A stretch of 64,000 nucleotides of DNA from NCBI RefSeq assembly GCF_023227745.1, contig NZ_JALKBX010000006.1:1-64000 (forward strand), read 5' to 3'. The notes beneath the pieces were generated by a model. That model worked only from the letters and a program-made list of their open reading frames with translations, was not told the DNA's origin and did not search any database. This DNA is from Natroniella acetigena. Lineage in GTDB: Bacteria; Bacillota; Halanaerobiia; Halobacteroidales; Halobacteroidaceae. Each line of letters opens with the position of its first letter. Positions within the stretch are counted from its first letter, which is position 1. Positions 18,781-28,451 of the stretch are shown here, in pieces. The translations under genes and the position numbers were made by a program.

Positions 18781-19716
18781 CTACTGCCCTAATGCTAATG
18801 CAGCAGTACCTACGGCATTATCACTACTCCATTTCGGCTCTGCAAAGTACAATTCAGCTCCAACTCCCGGATGCTCTAACCTCTTTCTCAATCTCTCTCT
18901 TAAGTATTGATTGGCAGCTACTCCACCTACAATCAAGATCTCGGTCAATTCTTCTTCTCCAATAGCTTTTCTTAGTACCTTCTCTACCGTATTAGCAATC
19001 GCCTGTTGGACTGCTAGGGCAATATTAGCTTTCTTCTCTCCTGCTTCAATCGCCCTCATTGCTGCTGAGGTTGGTCCTGAAAAGCTGATCTGGTAACCAT
19101 CAACTGCGGAAGGAATGACAACTTCTCCTAATTCACCCTCGACAGCTAACTCTTCTAAGCTTGGCCCAGCAGGAAAAGGCAGTCCCAATTCTACTCCAAC
19201 CCGATCGATAAATTGGCCTGCATGTAGATCCTGACTGGTTCCTAATACTTCTACTTCAAAACCTAACCCCTGCTTCTTGCTGACCTTTAATAACTCAGAT
19301 GTACCACCAGATAGATGAACCGCTAAGAACTCTTCAACATCTAATCCTGAAGACCAGACTCCAGCCATTAAATGACCTTCTTGATGGGAAACTTCAAGCA
19401 AAGATAAACCTAGAATACTAGCTAGGCTTCTAGCTTGGCCCTCACCAACCCTAAACACAGGCATATAAGAATCCTGTTGAGAAGTTGGGCTTGTACTAAC
19501 TACAAGCTTAGTCAACTCCTCTTTTTTACCTTCAGCTACCTTAGCAATCACTTGTGGTAGTTTCTTAACATGTTGAAAAACTGCTTCTGATTGCCGAAGC
19601 CCTCTTTCTCCTTGCTCAACTTCTAATCGCTCCCTTTTTTGAGCAATTAACTTTCCAGAAGTATCTAATAAAGCTGCTGAAGTAGTATAATTACTGGTAT
19701 CAATCCCTAAAATCAA
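18781..19716 (-). CDS. TsaD/Kae1-like paralogue
   Basis: A 311-aa ASKHA-fold protein resembling TsaD, the tRNA N6-threonylcarbamoyladenosine ligase subunit. The N-terminus GIDTSNYTTSAALLD and the metal motif SHQEGHLMAG (H-x-E-G-H) are kept, and VGGVAANQYLRERL matches the C-terminal nucleotide site. It is shorter than TsaD and diverges in the N-terminal third; this is the second, Firmicute-type copy usually found beside nusB/xseA, function unproven. The start is TTG 19716 with GAGGAGGAG 8 nt upstream. nusB lies 5 bp away. Confidence 0.82.
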   Translation of the reverse strand: MILGIDTSNYTTSAALLDTSGKLIAQKRERLEVEQGERGLRQSEAVFQHVKKLPQVIAKVAEGKKEELTKLVVSTSPTSQQDSYMPVFRVGEGQARSLASILGLSLLEVSHQEGHLMAGVWSSGLDVEEFLAVHLSGGTSELLKVSKKQGLGFEVEVLGTSQDLHAGQFIDRVGVELGLPFPAGPSLEELAVEGELGEVVIPSAVDGYQISFSGPTSAAMRAIEAGEKKANIALAVQQAIANTVEKVLRKAIGEEELTEILIVGGVAANQYLRERLRKRLEHPGVGAELYFAEPKWSSDNAVGTAALALGQ

Positions 19717-19721
19717 TTGAA

Positions 19722-20150
19722 CTACTCCTCCTCTCTCTCTTCTAAGGCATCAGCTATATTACCCAATACTCCATTTACAAACTTACTCGACTGTTGATCA
19801 CTAAAACTTTTGGCTAATTCTACAGCTTCATTAATCGAAACTGCAACTGGTATCTCAGCTTGATATAAAATTTCATAAACAGCTAATCTAATAATACTTT
19901 TATCAACCTTACCCATCCGCTCAACTTTCCACCCTACTGTATTTTGAGTAATCACTTGATCAATCTGCTCTAAATTCTCTACTGTCCCTTCAATTATCTC
20001 TGCTAAAAACCCTGAACTTAAGTCTAATTCTGGTTGTTCTTGGCTTAAAATATTCAAATTATGTTCTAAACTCTCCTGATTAATATCCATCTGATATAAA
20101 ACCTGAATAGCAATCTCTCTCGCCTGATGTCTATTTATACTACGACTAAT
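19722..20150 (-). CDS. nusB: Transcription antitermination factor NusB, ATT start
   Basis: RNA-binding factor that acts with NusE (S10) in rRNA antitermination. The family core QAREIAIQVLYQMD, VDKSIIRLAVYEILY and SINEAVELAKSF is intact. The first ATG (20090) lies inside this conserved helix and would remove about 20 residues. The reading frame stays open upstream to ATT 20150, giving MSRSINRHQAREIAIQVLYQ, and GAGGAGGAG stands 6 nt before that ATT. No ATG, GTG or TTG is available in frame. The resulting 142 aa is normal for NusB. Confidence 0.88.
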   Translation of the reverse strand: MSRSINRHQAREIAIQVLYQMDINQESLEHNLNILSQEQPELDLSSGFLAEIIEGTVENLEQIDQVITQNTVGWKVERMGKVDKSIIRLAVYEILYQAEIPVAVSINEAVELAKSFSDQQSSKFVNGVLGNIADALEEREEE

Positions 20151-20196
20151 TTTAATCTCCTCCTCTTTATTCTATAATCCAGTAATCTATTCAATT

Positions 20197-20225
20197 CAAA
20201 AAACCACCCATTCTCAGCAGGTGGC
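20197..20225 (-). terminator. Terminator after DUF2273 gene
   Basis: Stem CCACC/GGTGG around an 11-nt loop, followed on the minus strand by TTTTTTG. The stem is short, but the U-tract is clear. Confidence 0.7.
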
Positions 20226-20262
20226 CTAGAATTAATCTTAATTTAATAAAAAAGAAATATTT

Positions 20263-20496
20263 TTATTCACTAGGAGGCAAAATATCATTAATTATATCTC
20301 TTAAATCTTCCCTCCGATCAAATCTAGCTCCTAAATAAAAACCAATTACCATCCACATCAAAATAAAAATAGTTAAAATAACCCCAAATCTAATAATCAA
20401 TAAAGAAATAAATATTCCCAATAATGAACCTAAAATTCTGCCTTTATAGTCACTCAAGAGGCTTAGAAGTTTTATTAGATCATCCAATTCAACCAT
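20263..20496 (-). CDS. DUF2273 small integral membrane protein
   Basis: A 77-aa protein with two close hydrophobic segments (about 19-38 and 39-56) and a charged C-terminus. It matches the DUF2273 proteins that accompany Asp23 and AmaP genes in Firmicutes. It lies 19 bp after amaP in the same operon. Its role in the alkaline-shock/envelope complex is unknown. Confidence 0.82.
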   Translation of the reverse strand: MVELDDLIKLLSLLSDYKGRILGSLLGIFISLLIIRFGVILTIFILMWMVIGFYLGARFDRREDLRDIINDILPPSE

Positions 20497-20515
20497 TTAA
20501 ATAAACACCTCTTTT

Positions 20516-21049
20516 TTAATCTAATCTCGTTCCTGCTTCTGATTGAAGCTCCCTAATTAAAATTTCTACTTGCCCAACCTTAACTCCTGTAGATTGAGTT
20601 ACTTGCTCTTTAATAACCTCTTGTAATTTTTGAGTCAAGTTTGGTACATTAGTTTCAGCAAGCGCTACCAATTTCAAATAAATATGTACTCCATTATCTT
20701 TAATTTTAATCTTAGAATTACTTTCTACAACTTTATCTTCTTGCTCAACTAATTTTTTAACTAAACTATTAATTGCCTCTAAACTGATCATAATTGTTCC
20801 TGATTTTGAATTACCTACTACAGCAGACTTGCTTTTTTTTCTTCTAAATAATAATTGCAAAATCCTAACTGACATTAAAAAGAAGATTAAACCAATAATC
20901 CCCACTTCAATTCTATTCTCTAATCCCCTAGTGAATTCAAATAAATACTGAAAAGAGATCAAATCCACTGCTAATCCAATCATTCCTAAGGACAGAAGAA
21001 TCAGTATCACTGTAAATAATAGCATAAAGAATTTATCAAGCAACTTCAC
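20516..21049 (-). CDS. amaP: AmaP, alkaline-shock membrane anchor
   Basis: 177 aa. Two N-terminal transmembrane helices (about 8-30 and 46-66) precede an Asp23-like cytosolic domain. This is the AmaP layout; in Staphylococcus AmaP anchors Asp23 at the membrane. The neighbouring asp23 and DUF2273 genes support the call. Confidence 0.87.
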   Translation of the reverse strand: MKLLDKFFMLLFTVILILLSLGMIGLAVDLISFQYLFEFTRGLENRIEVGIIGLIFFLMSVRILQLLFRRKKSKSAVVGNSKSGTIMISLEAINSLVKKLVEQEDKVVESNSKIKIKDNGVHIYLKLVALAETNVPNLTQKLQEVIKEQVTQSTGVKVGQVEILIRELQSEAGTRLD

Positions 21050-21075
21050 TTTTTCTCACCTCTTAATAAGCATAT

Positions 21076-21105
21076 AAGCTAACTCCGCTTAAGCAGAGTT
21101 AGCTT
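21076..21105 (-). terminator. Hairpin after asp23
   Basis: Strong stem AAGCTAACTC-GC / GC-GAGTTAGCTT between asp23 and amaP. The minus-strand side lacks a good T-run, so it may be an attenuator or processing hairpin rather than a full terminator. Confidence 0.6.
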
Positions 21106-21115
21106 TTACTATCAA

Positions 21116-21529
21116 TTATCTTACCCTATGAACCTCCGTAGTCTCTCCTTCTCCTTCCCCTTCTTCTTCTCCTTCATCTTCATCTTTGAAACTAACACCT
21201 TGGACATGAATATTAACTTCTACTACATCTAAGCCGGTCATATTTTCAATAGCATTCTTTACACTCTCTTGTATTTTCCAAGATATATCAGGGATGCTAA
21301 CTCCATAATTCATAATTACATATAAATCTATTGCAGCTTCAGTTTCACCAACTTCAACTTTGACACCTTTAGTCAAATTCTTTTTACCTAGCATTTCAGC
21401 AATACCACCGGCTAATCCTCCACTCATTCCAGCTACACCTTCAACTTCAGTAGCAGCTAAACCAGCAATAATACTGACCACTTCATTAGCAATCCTAATT
21501 GCTCCTACACTATTGTCTGTCTGAGTCAT
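21116..21529 (-). CDS. Asp23/Gls24 family envelope stress protein
   Basis: 137 aa with the family N-terminus IRIANEVVSIIAGLAATEVEGVAG trimmed here to its core VSIIAGLAATEVEGVAG, and the LYVIMNYGVSIPDISWKIQ strand. It ends in a Glu/Gly-rich acidic tail. It is the first gene of the asp23-amaP-DUF2273 operon and lies downstream of accC. Members form cytosolic filaments at the membrane under envelope or alkaline stress. Confidence 0.93.
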   Translation of the reverse strand: MTQTDNSVGAIRIANEVVSIIAGLAATEVEGVAGMSGGLAGGIAEMLGKKNLTKGVKVEVGETEAAIDLYVIMNYGVSIPDISWKIQESVKNAIENMTGLDVVEVNIHVQGVSFKDEDEGEEEGEGEGETTEVHRVR

Positions 21530-21605
21530 TCTTCTTTCCCCCCTTCTCCAAATTACAATTCAAAAATCTCTAATCAATAGTTATCAATTATTAAGTAAAG
21601 AAATT

Positions 21606-22958
21606 TTATTCTTCATTATGTATTATATGATCCTCAATAAACCCTGTATCAAAATTACCTATAATAAAGTATTCATTTTGTAATACTTCTTTATGGAATG
21701 GAATCGTTGTCTTAATTCCTTCAATTTTAAATTCATTTAATGCTCTTAACATTCTCTTACGAGCCTCTTCACGATCACGCCCCCAAGTTATTAGCTTGGC
21801 AACCATTGAATCATAAAAAGGAGGAATCATATAATTGGGATAAACAGAACTATCAATTCTAACTCCTAATCCTCCTGGAATAATATATTCATTTATAATA
21901 CCAGGGGAAGGCCTAAAGTTCTTACTAGGATCCTCAGCATTAATTCTACATTCAATAGCAGCACCATTGATCTCAATTTCATCTTGTGTATAGCCTAGTT
22001 CTCCTCCTGCTGCTATTCTGATCTGCTCCTTGATAATATCTATTTTAGTTACCAGTTCAGTAACAGGATGCTCCACCTGAATTCTTGTATTCATTTCAAT
22101 AAAATAATAGTTGTCATGTTTATCCAGTAGCATCTCTATTGTCCCAGCATTATGATAATCAACTGCTTTAGCGGCCTTAATTGCTACTAATCCCATTTCA
22201 TCCCTCAAAGCAGGATCAATAGCTGGTGAAGGTGCTTCTTCAATAACTTTTTGGTGTCGCCTTTGAATCGAACAATCACGTTCACCTAAATGAACTACAT
22301 TACCATGTTCATCTGCTAAGATCTGAAATTCAACATGGCGTGGATTTTCAACATACTTTTCTAGATAGACTTCAGCATTACCAAAAGCAGCTTCTGCTTC
22401 CGAACTAGCTGTTTGGAATGCTTGAATTACTTCATCTTTACTATTAGCAATTCGCATTCCGCGACCGCCTCCACCAAAGGAAGCTTTAACGATTACTGGA
22501 TATCCAATATCTCCTGCAATTTTAACTGCTTCTTCTTTACTTTCTAAAACACCTTCAGTTCCAGGTACTACTGGTACTTCTGCTTCAATCATCGTTTCTC
22601 GAGCAACTGACTTATCTCCCATTCTTCTAATACTTTCAGCTCTTGGCCCAATAAATTTAAAGCCACACTCTTCACAAACCTCTGCAAAATCAGCATTTTC
22701 TGATAAAAAACCATAGCCAGGATGAATCGCATCTACATTAGCAATTTCAGCTACACTGATCAAACTAGGAATATTTAAGTAACTTTCATTTGATGAAGCA
22801 GCTCCAATACAATATGACTCATCAGCACACTTAACATGCAATGCGTCCTTATCTGCTTCAGAATAAACTGCTACAGCTTTGATATCAAGCTCTTGGCATG
22901 CTCTAATAATTCTTAGTGCAATTTCGCCTCGATTCGCTATCAATATTTTATCAAACAT
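21606..22958 (-). CDS. accC: Biotin carboxylase (AccC/PycA)
   Basis: ATP-grasp biotin carboxylase, 450 aa from ATG 22958. The N-terminus [20 protein letters not shown] is the family hallmark; the ATP site [10 protein letters not shown], the metal/active-site region [14 protein letters not shown] and the C-terminal MLRALNEF segment follow. ATG 22958 has AAAGGAG ten nt upstream; longer readings overlap the preceding gene. It carboxylates the biotin on the carrier domain encoded just upstream. It could serve acetyl-CoA carboxylase, pyruvate carboxylase, or both. Confidence 0.94.
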   Translation of the reverse strand: MFDKILIANRGEIALRIIRACQELDIKAVAVYSEADKDALHVKCADESYCIGAASSNESYLNIPSLISVAEIANVDAIHPGYGFLSENADFAEVCEECGFKFIGPRAESIRRMGDKSVARETMIEAEVPVVPGTEGVLESKEEAVKIAGDIGYPVIVKASFGGGGRGMRIANSKDEVIQAFQTASSEAEAAFGNAEVYLEKYVENPRHVEFQILADEHGNVVHLGERDCSIQRRHQKVIEEAPSPAIDPALRDEMGLVAIKAAKAVDYHNAGTIEMLLDKHDNYYFIEMNTRIQVEHPVTELVTKIDIIKEQIRIAAGGELGYTQDEIEINGAAIECRINAEDPSKNFRPSPGIINEYIIPGGLGVRIDSSVYPNYMIPPFYDSMVAKLITWGRDREEARKRMLRALNEFKIEGIKTTIPFHKEVLQNEYFIIGNFDTGFIEDHIIHNEE

Positions 22959-22974
22959 TTTATCACTGCTCCTT

Positions 22975-24840
22975 TTATACTCTTTCAACAACAAATAACG
23001 GTTGACCATATTCAATCGGTTCTGCATCTTCTATTAAGATATCAATAATTTTACATTTGAATTCAGCTTCAATTTCATTCATTAATTTCATTGCTTCAAT
23101 AATACATACCGTATCACCTTTTTCAACTATATCTCCTATCTCTACAAATGGATCAGCATCTGGTGCAGGCGAACGATAGAATGTTCCAACCATTGGAGCT
23201 TCAATCTTCTCTCCTGCTACTGGAGCTTTAGCAGTCTGAGTATCAGCTTCAGCATCTTCTTTATCACTTTCAACAACAGTTGGCTCAGTTTCTACAGGTT
23301 GAGCAGTCGCATTCTCACTAACTTCTTGAGCGACAACCTTGCCACCTTTCTTAATACTAACTTTTGTCCCATCATTTTCTAAATTAATCTCTGAAATATC
23401 AGTCTCATCTAACATCTGAACTAATTCCTTAATATCTTTTAATTCCATATTTTCTTCCTCCCTTGAAATTTCATCGTTATTAGTTTCTCCAAAGATATTT
23501 TTATCTTGCTTTCTTTTCTTTAAAAACTTTAAAGCAACTTGAGGAAACAAAGCATAACTGAGATAATCTTCTTCTCTCTCTACATATTGTTCCACTTCAT
23601 CCTTAATATCATCCAGAATTGGATCTAATAAATCAGCTGGTCGACAAGTAATTGGATCTTCGTCACCAATTGCTAATTCTTTAACTTTTGGATCAACTTC
23701 TGCTGGTGGTCTACCATAATATCCTTTAATATAAGATTTAACCTCATCCGGAATCACCTTATATCTTTCACCTAATAATACATTAAATACAGATTGTACT
23801 CCTACAACCTGACTAGTAGGAGTCACTAATGGCGGATAACCTAATTCTTCTCTTACTTTTGGAATTTCATCTAATACATCTTGAATTCTATCCAGTGAAT
23901 CCTGTTCTTTTAATTGAGAAACTAAGTTAGACATCATCCCGCCTGGTACTTGGTGAGAGAAAGTCTGCATATCAGTAATCTTAGTAACTCCACGATCAAA
24001 TCCTCTTTTTCTTCTTACCTGTTCAAAATAACTATCTATATCAAACAGCTGTTCTAAATCAAGCTCAGTATCAAATTCAGTATCATTCAAAATAGCAGCC
24101 ATTGTCTCTACTGGTGGCTGTGAAGAACCAAAAGCTAAAGATGCAGTAGCAGTATCAACTACATCAACCCCCGCTTCAATCGCTTTTACATAGGTAGAAA
24201 TTGCTAATCCACCAATATAATGGCTATGCAATTGAATTGGCACCTCAATTTCTTTCTTTAATGATGATACTAAATCATAAGCTTTATATGGTCTTAATAA
24301 GCCAGCCATATCTTTAATACAAATGGAATCTGCTCCCATTTGTTGTAAAGTAGTCGCAGTCTCTACATAATGTTCTATCGTATGTACTGGACTTACCGTA
24401 TAAGATATAGTTGCTTGCGCATGTTTACCTGTCTCTTTTACCGCTTCCACAGAAGTTTTCATATTTCTAACATCATTTAACGCATCAAAAATTCTAAAGA
24501 TATCTATTCCATTCTCCGCTGCTTTTTCAACAAATTTTCTAACCACATCATCGGGATAATGTTTATAACCAACTACATTCTGTGCTCTCAGTAACATCTG
24601 TAATGGAGTATTAGTGATGTAACTATCTAGTAATTTTAGTCTTTCCCATGGATCTTCTTCTAAAAAACGCATACAGACGTCAAAAGTTGCTCCTCCCCAT
24701 ACTTCAAACGAATGGTATCCCACCTCATCCATTTTTCCAACTATCGGTAACATGTCCTCAGTTCTCATCCTGGTTGCCCAAAGAGATTGATGACCATCCC
24801 TTAACGTAGTATCTGTAATTTTAACCTTCCTTTTTTCCAT
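22975..24840 (-). CDS. Pyruvate-carboxylase/oxaloacetate-decarboxylase carboxyltransferase fused to AccB-type biotin carrier
   Basis: 621 aa. Residues about 1-455 form the carboxyltransferase barrel ([27 protein letters not shown]-type region [16 protein letters not shown]), which moves CO2 between carboxybiotin and pyruvate/oxaloacetate. From about 465 the sequence is an AccB-like carrier: [20 protein letters not shown], a Glu/Thr/Ala linker, and the lipoyl-type domain with the biotin site EAMKLMNE near 587. Oxaloacetate decarboxylase carriers usually have a different linker, so an AccB has joined a pycB-type gene. An internal start inside it is described separately. accC follows. Confidence 0.88.
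   Translation of the reverse strand: MEKRKVKITDTTLRDGHQSLWATRMRTEDMLPIVGKMDEVGYHSFEVWGGATFDVCMRFLEEDPWERLKLLDSYITNTPLQMLLRAQNVVGYKHYPDDVVRKFVEKAAENGIDIFRIFDALNDVRNMKTSVEAVKETGKHAQATISYTVSPVHTIEHYVETATTLQQMGADSICIKDMAGLLRPYKAYDLVSSLKKEIEVPIQLHSHYIGGLAISTYVKAIEAGVDVVDTATASLAFGSSQPPVETMAAILNDTEFDTELDLEQLFDIDSYFEQVRRKRGFDRGVTKITDMQTFSHQVPGGMMSNLVSQLKEQDSLDRIQDVLDEIPKVREELGYPPLVTPTSQVVGVQSVFNVLLGERYKVIPDEVKSYIKGYYGRPPAEVDPKVKELAIGDEDPITCRPADLLDPILDDIKDEVEQYVEREEDYLSYALFPQVALKFLKKRKQDKNIFGETNNDEISREEENMELKDIKELVQMLDETDISEINLENDGTKVSIKKGGKVVAQEVSENATAQPVETEPTVVESDKEDAEADTQTAKAPVAGEKIEAPMVGTFYRSPAPDADPFVEIGDIVEKGDTVCIIEAMKLMNEIEAEFKCKIIDILIEDAEPIEYGQPLFVVERV
23446..23462 (-). promoter_or_regulatory. 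Internal ribosome-binding site and ATG at the accB part
   Basis: Inside the fused gene, GGGAGG (23457-23462) lies 8 nt before ATG 23448, which begins [13 protein letters not shown], the usual N-terminus of AccB. Initiation here would give a free 157-aa biotin carrier, the normal AccB length. Confidence 0.6.
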
Positions 24841-24929
24841 TCTTCCCCCTCCTATATTACTAACTACTTACATTTCTATAATATCATCCATTTTCTTCTT
24901 TCACAAAAACAAAGCGTTTTAAAAGATTA

Positions 24930-24967
24930 AGAGAAAAACTCAGGTACTAAACATTTCACCTGAGTTA
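24930..24967 (-). terminator. Terminator after spoIIIAH
   Basis: Stem AACTCAGGT / ACCTGAGTT followed on the minus strand by TTTTTCTC. It closes the spoIIIA operon before the pycB-accB gene. Confidence 0.88.
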
Positions 24968-25016
24968 AGCAATAAACTTATCTAATCATTATATCTTATT
25001 TGCTTCTGTTTGTCAA

Positions 25017-25622
25017 TTATTCAGGTTTCTTCTCAATTATAGTTATATTCCCTAAGCTGATTCCTGTACTATTAGAAACTATATCTCCAATCTTAGCTAC
25101 GTCTTGTTTCTGTAAGCCTTTAGTAGCTATAATTAATTCTATTGAATTATCATGTAAAAATGCTAATCCATCATCATATCCCCTTGCTCTAATCATGCTC
25201 TCAATTTCCATTTCTTTCTCTATATTATTGGTTATTTGCAATAAACGTTCTTGGGCTTGAACCTTTAATTTATCATCAGAATTAGGATTATTTATCATTT
25301 CCCGTAATAGGTTAATCTGTTCACTACGAGCTTGATCACGCTCCATCCTATACTCTACAAAAAAGTTTGTATCGTGACTATCATCCTGTGCAACACTAAT
25401 AGCCAGTTCTTCTTCTAACTTCTCAACTTCCTTTAGTTGTTCACTACCCATTTCTTCATAATCTGTTGTCTCAAATTCAACTTCTTGATCAGAAGAAACT
25501 TCGGCTAACTGCTCTCCTTCAGGAAGTTGATGAACTACAACAGCAGTTACCATCCCTACCCAAACCATTAATACTAAAAACCAGCCCAATTTCTTTTTCA
25601 ACTCCGACTTACCTATGATCAT
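25017..25622 (-). CDS. spoIIIAH: SpoIIIAH
   Basis: Mother-cell membrane protein of the feeding-tube channel; its extracytoplasmic domain pairs with forespore SpoIIQ. It has one N-terminal transmembrane helix (about 12-31), an acidic linker, and the YscJ/FliF-like domain (about 110-200) ending GNITIIEKKPE. The length is 201 aa. It is last in the spoIIIA operon. Confidence 0.92.
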   Translation of the reverse strand: MIIGKSELKKKLGWFLVLMVWVGMVTAVVVHQLPEGEQLAEVSSDQEVEFETTDYEEMGSEQLKEVEKLEEELAISVAQDDSHDTNFFVEYRMERDQARSEQINLLREMINNPNSDDKLKVQAQERLLQITNNIEKEMEIESMIRARGYDDGLAFLHDNSIELIIATKGLQKQDVAKIGDIVSNSTGISLGNITIIEKKPE

Positions 25623-25631
25623 TATTATTCC

Positions 25632-26231
25632 CTACCTTTCCTTTGGTAATACAATAATCTTATGGCTAGGTACCCCTACTCCTCTTCTGATTGCTTGCAT
25701 TAAATCAGCCTTAACATAAGAATTTTCTGCTCCTTCAGCAACAACTAATACCCCTCTAATTTTAGGTTTAATCTCTTTTTTCACCAATGCTTCCTCTCCA
25801 CTACCTTTATTTAAGATAACTATCTCTTCAGTATCATCAGATTCAACCGTATTTCTAATTCCGCCAGCATCATCCTCTTCTCTAACTTCTTGACTTGATT
25901 GTTGATGATCCCTAACGTAAACATATTCTGAGCTGGTATCTAAGGTAACGTCAACAGCTACTCTCCCTACCCCTTGTACTTGAGACAAAATAGATGCCAG
26001 CTTTTTTTCTAACTCTTCTTCTAAAGCTAAGACACCTCCAGCACTAGATTGCTGTTGGTTATAATCTTGCTTCGAAACTTCAGATTGAGAAAGATTACTG
26101 CCAAAATCCCCAAGTAACATCAAAAAAACTCCAACTAAAATAAATAAAACTAAGTAACGAATAAATTTAAGTTGTGACTTACTTAAATTACTATTTAAAA
26201 CTTCTTTTAAAAATGAATCCTCAGCTCCCAT
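25632..26231 (-). CDS. spoIIIAG: SpoIIIAG
   Basis: 199 aa, N-terminal transmembrane helix (about 24-42) followed by the ring-building domain (VQGVGRVAVDVTL, VLVVAEGAENSYVKADLMQA). SpoIIIAG forms the large oligomeric ring of the mother cell-to-forespore channel. It is 9 bp upstream of spoIIIAH. Confidence 0.92.
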   Translation of the reverse strand: MGAEDSFLKEVLNSNLSKSQLKFIRYLVLFILVGVFLMLLGDFGSNLSQSEVSKQDYNQQQSSAGGVLALEEELEKKLASILSQVQGVGRVAVDVTLDTSSEYVYVRDHQQSSQEVREEDDAGGIRNTVESDDTEEIVILNKGSGEEALVKKEIKPKIRGVLVVAEGAENSYVKADLMQAIRRGVGVPSHKIIVLPKER

Positions 26232-26309
26232 TCTTCTCCTCCTTTATGAGCTAACTCAAAAATTAACTTATCATTTATTGCAACCACCTAACTTTAACTA
26301 GATACTTCT

Positions 26310-26858
26310 CTAATCAAACTCAACTTCAACTTGCTCTAAATCAAGAGCATAAAAATTAGCAATTAATTCCTTTAGTTTCTTCTCTTTTGAAATAGGTTTA
26401 GGCTCTTTATCTTCCTGAGACAGATCAACATTTACTGGAGTAATCCTATCTTCTTGAACCCTAATTTCTATTTTTTCTAATTCATTTTCTTGATCTAAAG
26501 CTAATTCCACTGTGGATTCTATTTGAAAATTAAATTCTATAAACGATTCAATCTGTTTGCCCAGCCTCTGCTTATAGTCACCCCTTATTTCATTATTCTG
26601 CTCTCTTTTTAAACTTTTGCCATCTTCTACAACTTCGTCAAAGGAAGGTCTTTGAATGCTGAATAAATCTAAATTAAATATCTGTTGAGGGTAACGGACC
26701 AAGCTTAAAATCGGATTCAATACCACTAAAATAATGAAAAAACCAATGATTACCTTAACAAAGCTCTTCATTTGACCACTAGGAACTAACATCTGAATAA
26801 AATTAGCAAATAAAATGACTAAGACTATATTTCTAACCCACTCTCGTAATTGCTCCAA
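26310..26858 (-). CDS. spoIIIAF: SpoIIIAF
   Basis: 182 aa. Two N-terminal membrane helices (about 9-27 and 33-51) precede a small extracytoplasmic or cytosolic alpha/beta domain (IRVQEDRITPVNVDL). The position between spoIIIAE and spoIIIAG identifies it; sequence conservation in this family is low. Confidence 0.9.
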   Translation of the reverse strand: MEQLREWVRNIVLVILFANFIQMLVPSGQMKSFVKVIIGFFIILVVLNPILSLVRYPQQIFNLDLFSIQRPSFDEVVEDGKSLKREQNNEIRGDYKQRLGKQIESFIEFNFQIESTVELALDQENELEKIEIRVQEDRITPVNVDLSQEDKEPKPISKEKKLKELIANFYALDLEQVEVEFD

Positions 26859-26865
26859 TTTTTTA

Positions 26866-28041
26866 TCACCTCATCATTACACTAAAATTAGCTACTCCTA
26901 CCAAGATTATAATCACTACAAAGAACATTAAACCGACTGCCGCTACTGAAGCAAAGATCAATAAGAGACTATTTGCTAGCTTGTCAAGGCAATTGACTAT
27001 TTTTTGATCACTGACCGGCTGGATAATCGCACTTGCCAACCTATAAATAAATGCCATAGCAATAATTTTAACTACTGATAGAGAACAAAAGATCAAGACA
27101 ATAATTACACTAAAAACTCCCAAAGCATTCTTAATTAACAATGAACCACCAATAATCATATCCAAAGCACTTGCTAAATAACCACCTACAATTGGAACAA
27201 AAGTTCCTGTTAAATACTTAGCAGTTCTAATCGTAACTCCATCACTAACCGTCCCAATTGTACCTTGAGTTACTATTGCTGCCATAAAAATAGTCATAAT
27301 TACCCCCAGAACTCCCATGCTTAATTGTTTAAATAATCCAGCTAAGCCCGTCACTTCAAATTCATCAGAAATATTATTGACTATATCCAAAATAGTGGCT
27401 AAAAATATTAAAGGAAAGACAATATTCCTAACCAAAGTACTTAAAACACTAACAATTAAAAAACTAATTGGGTGAAATAAAGCAGCAGAAGTGACATTAC
27501 CCATACTGACTAATAGTGATAACAGCAATGGTAAGATTGCTTGCATAATATCAACCATATTTGTAATTGCTTCTGTTCCAGTAGCTACTGCAACCTTAAA
27601 AGAGTTTAAAGCGACAATTACTAAGACAAGATAGACAATTCCATTAGCCAATTTGCTGACTTCTTGTCCAGCAAAATTCCCTTGAAAACTCTTTAAAATT
27701 GCTACAATCATTGCCAAAATAATCAACTGCCCAAGTAGAGTACTATTAGCTACTATCTCATCAAATAAATAATGTACTAAGCCCCTCATAATCTCTGCAG
27801 GCATACCAGAAATCCCTTCTTGTCGAAATAGATCAATTATATTTCTAACCTCTAGTTCAGGTAAATAATGTCCAGCATCCCGATTTAAATCATTGACTAC
27901 TTCTTCTAATTCACCTAAATTCAAATTTTGTAATTGATCCTCTATGATACTATCAGGCTCAATAACCTCATTAGCTGCTACTGAAGTACAAATTAAAAAT
28001 AAAAAGATTAAGCTAAGCAACATAATAACTTTTTTCTTCAT
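26866..28041 (-). CDS. spoIIIAE: SpoIIIAE
   Basis: 391-aa polytopic membrane protein with an N-terminal signal-like segment (about 5-22) and several long hydrophobic helices (about 100-390). The family core region GPISFLIVSVLST-like HPISFLIVSVLSTLVRN and GTFVPIVGGYLASALDMI is present. It is the central permease-like part of the channel. Confidence 0.94.
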   Translation of the reverse strand: MKKKVIMLLSLIFLFLICTSVAANEVIEPDSIIEDQLQNLNLGELEEVVNDLNRDAGHYLPELEVRNIIDLFRQEGISGMPAEIMRGLVHYLFDEIVANSTLLGQLIILAMIVAILKSFQGNFAGQEVSKLANGIVYLVLVIVALNSFKVAVATGTEAITNMVDIMQAILPLLLSLLVSMGNVTSAALFHPISFLIVSVLSTLVRNIVFPLIFLATILDIVNNISDEFEVTGLAGLFKQLSMGVLGVIMTIFMAAIVTQGTIGTVSDGVTIRTAKYLTGTFVPIVGGYLASALDMIIGGSLLIKNALGVFSVIIVLIFCSLSVVKIIAMAFIYRLASAIIQPVSDQKIVNCLDKLANSLLLIFASVAAVGLMFFVVIIILVGVANFSVMMR

Positions 28042-28053
28042 CTTCTCACGCCC

Positions 28054-28440
28054 TTATGGCAAAAGTTGAAGTATTGATTCTAAAATTGAGATCATAATCG
28101 GAACTCCTAATACCATAATCATTATTTTTCCAGCAAATTCTATCTTTGAAGCTATAATATTCTCCCCTGCATCACGACAGATTTGAGCTCCAAATTCGGC
28201 AATATACGCAATCCCAATTACTTTCAAAATCGTATTTACATAAACCAAATCTATATTTGCTTCATCTGCTAACCTACGCATTACGTCAACTATCACAGCA
28301 ATTCGATCAACCATCAAGATAAAGATAATCAAACTAACGACTAAACTTAATTGTAAAGCTAATTCTGGTCTATACTGCTTAACTACTATAGTAAATATAG
28401 TTCCAATTAAACCTAAACCGACAACCTGAACAATCTCCAT
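28054..28440 (-). CDS. spoIIIAD: SpoIIIAD
   Basis: Small four-helix membrane protein (128 aa from ATG 28440) with VVGLGLIGTIFTIVVKQYRPE and the conserved LKVIGIAYIAEFGAQICRDA. I start at ATG 28440 after the G-rich ribosome site; a TTG at 28455 would extend into spoIIIAC. It resembles type III secretion FliQ-like components. Confidence 0.93.
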   Translation of the reverse strand: MEIVQVVGLGLIGTIFTIVVKQYRPELALQLSLVVSLIIFILMVDRIAVIVDVMRRLADEANIDLVYVNTILKVIGIAYIAEFGAQICRDAGENIIASKIEFAGKIMIMVLGVPIMISILESILQLLP

Positions 28441-28451
28441 CTTCCCCCCCC

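Noticed and set aside
24908-25016. Riboswitch before the pycB-accB gene
   Set aside because: Only the spoIIIAH terminator hairpin is visible and it is on the wrong side for a leader of interest.
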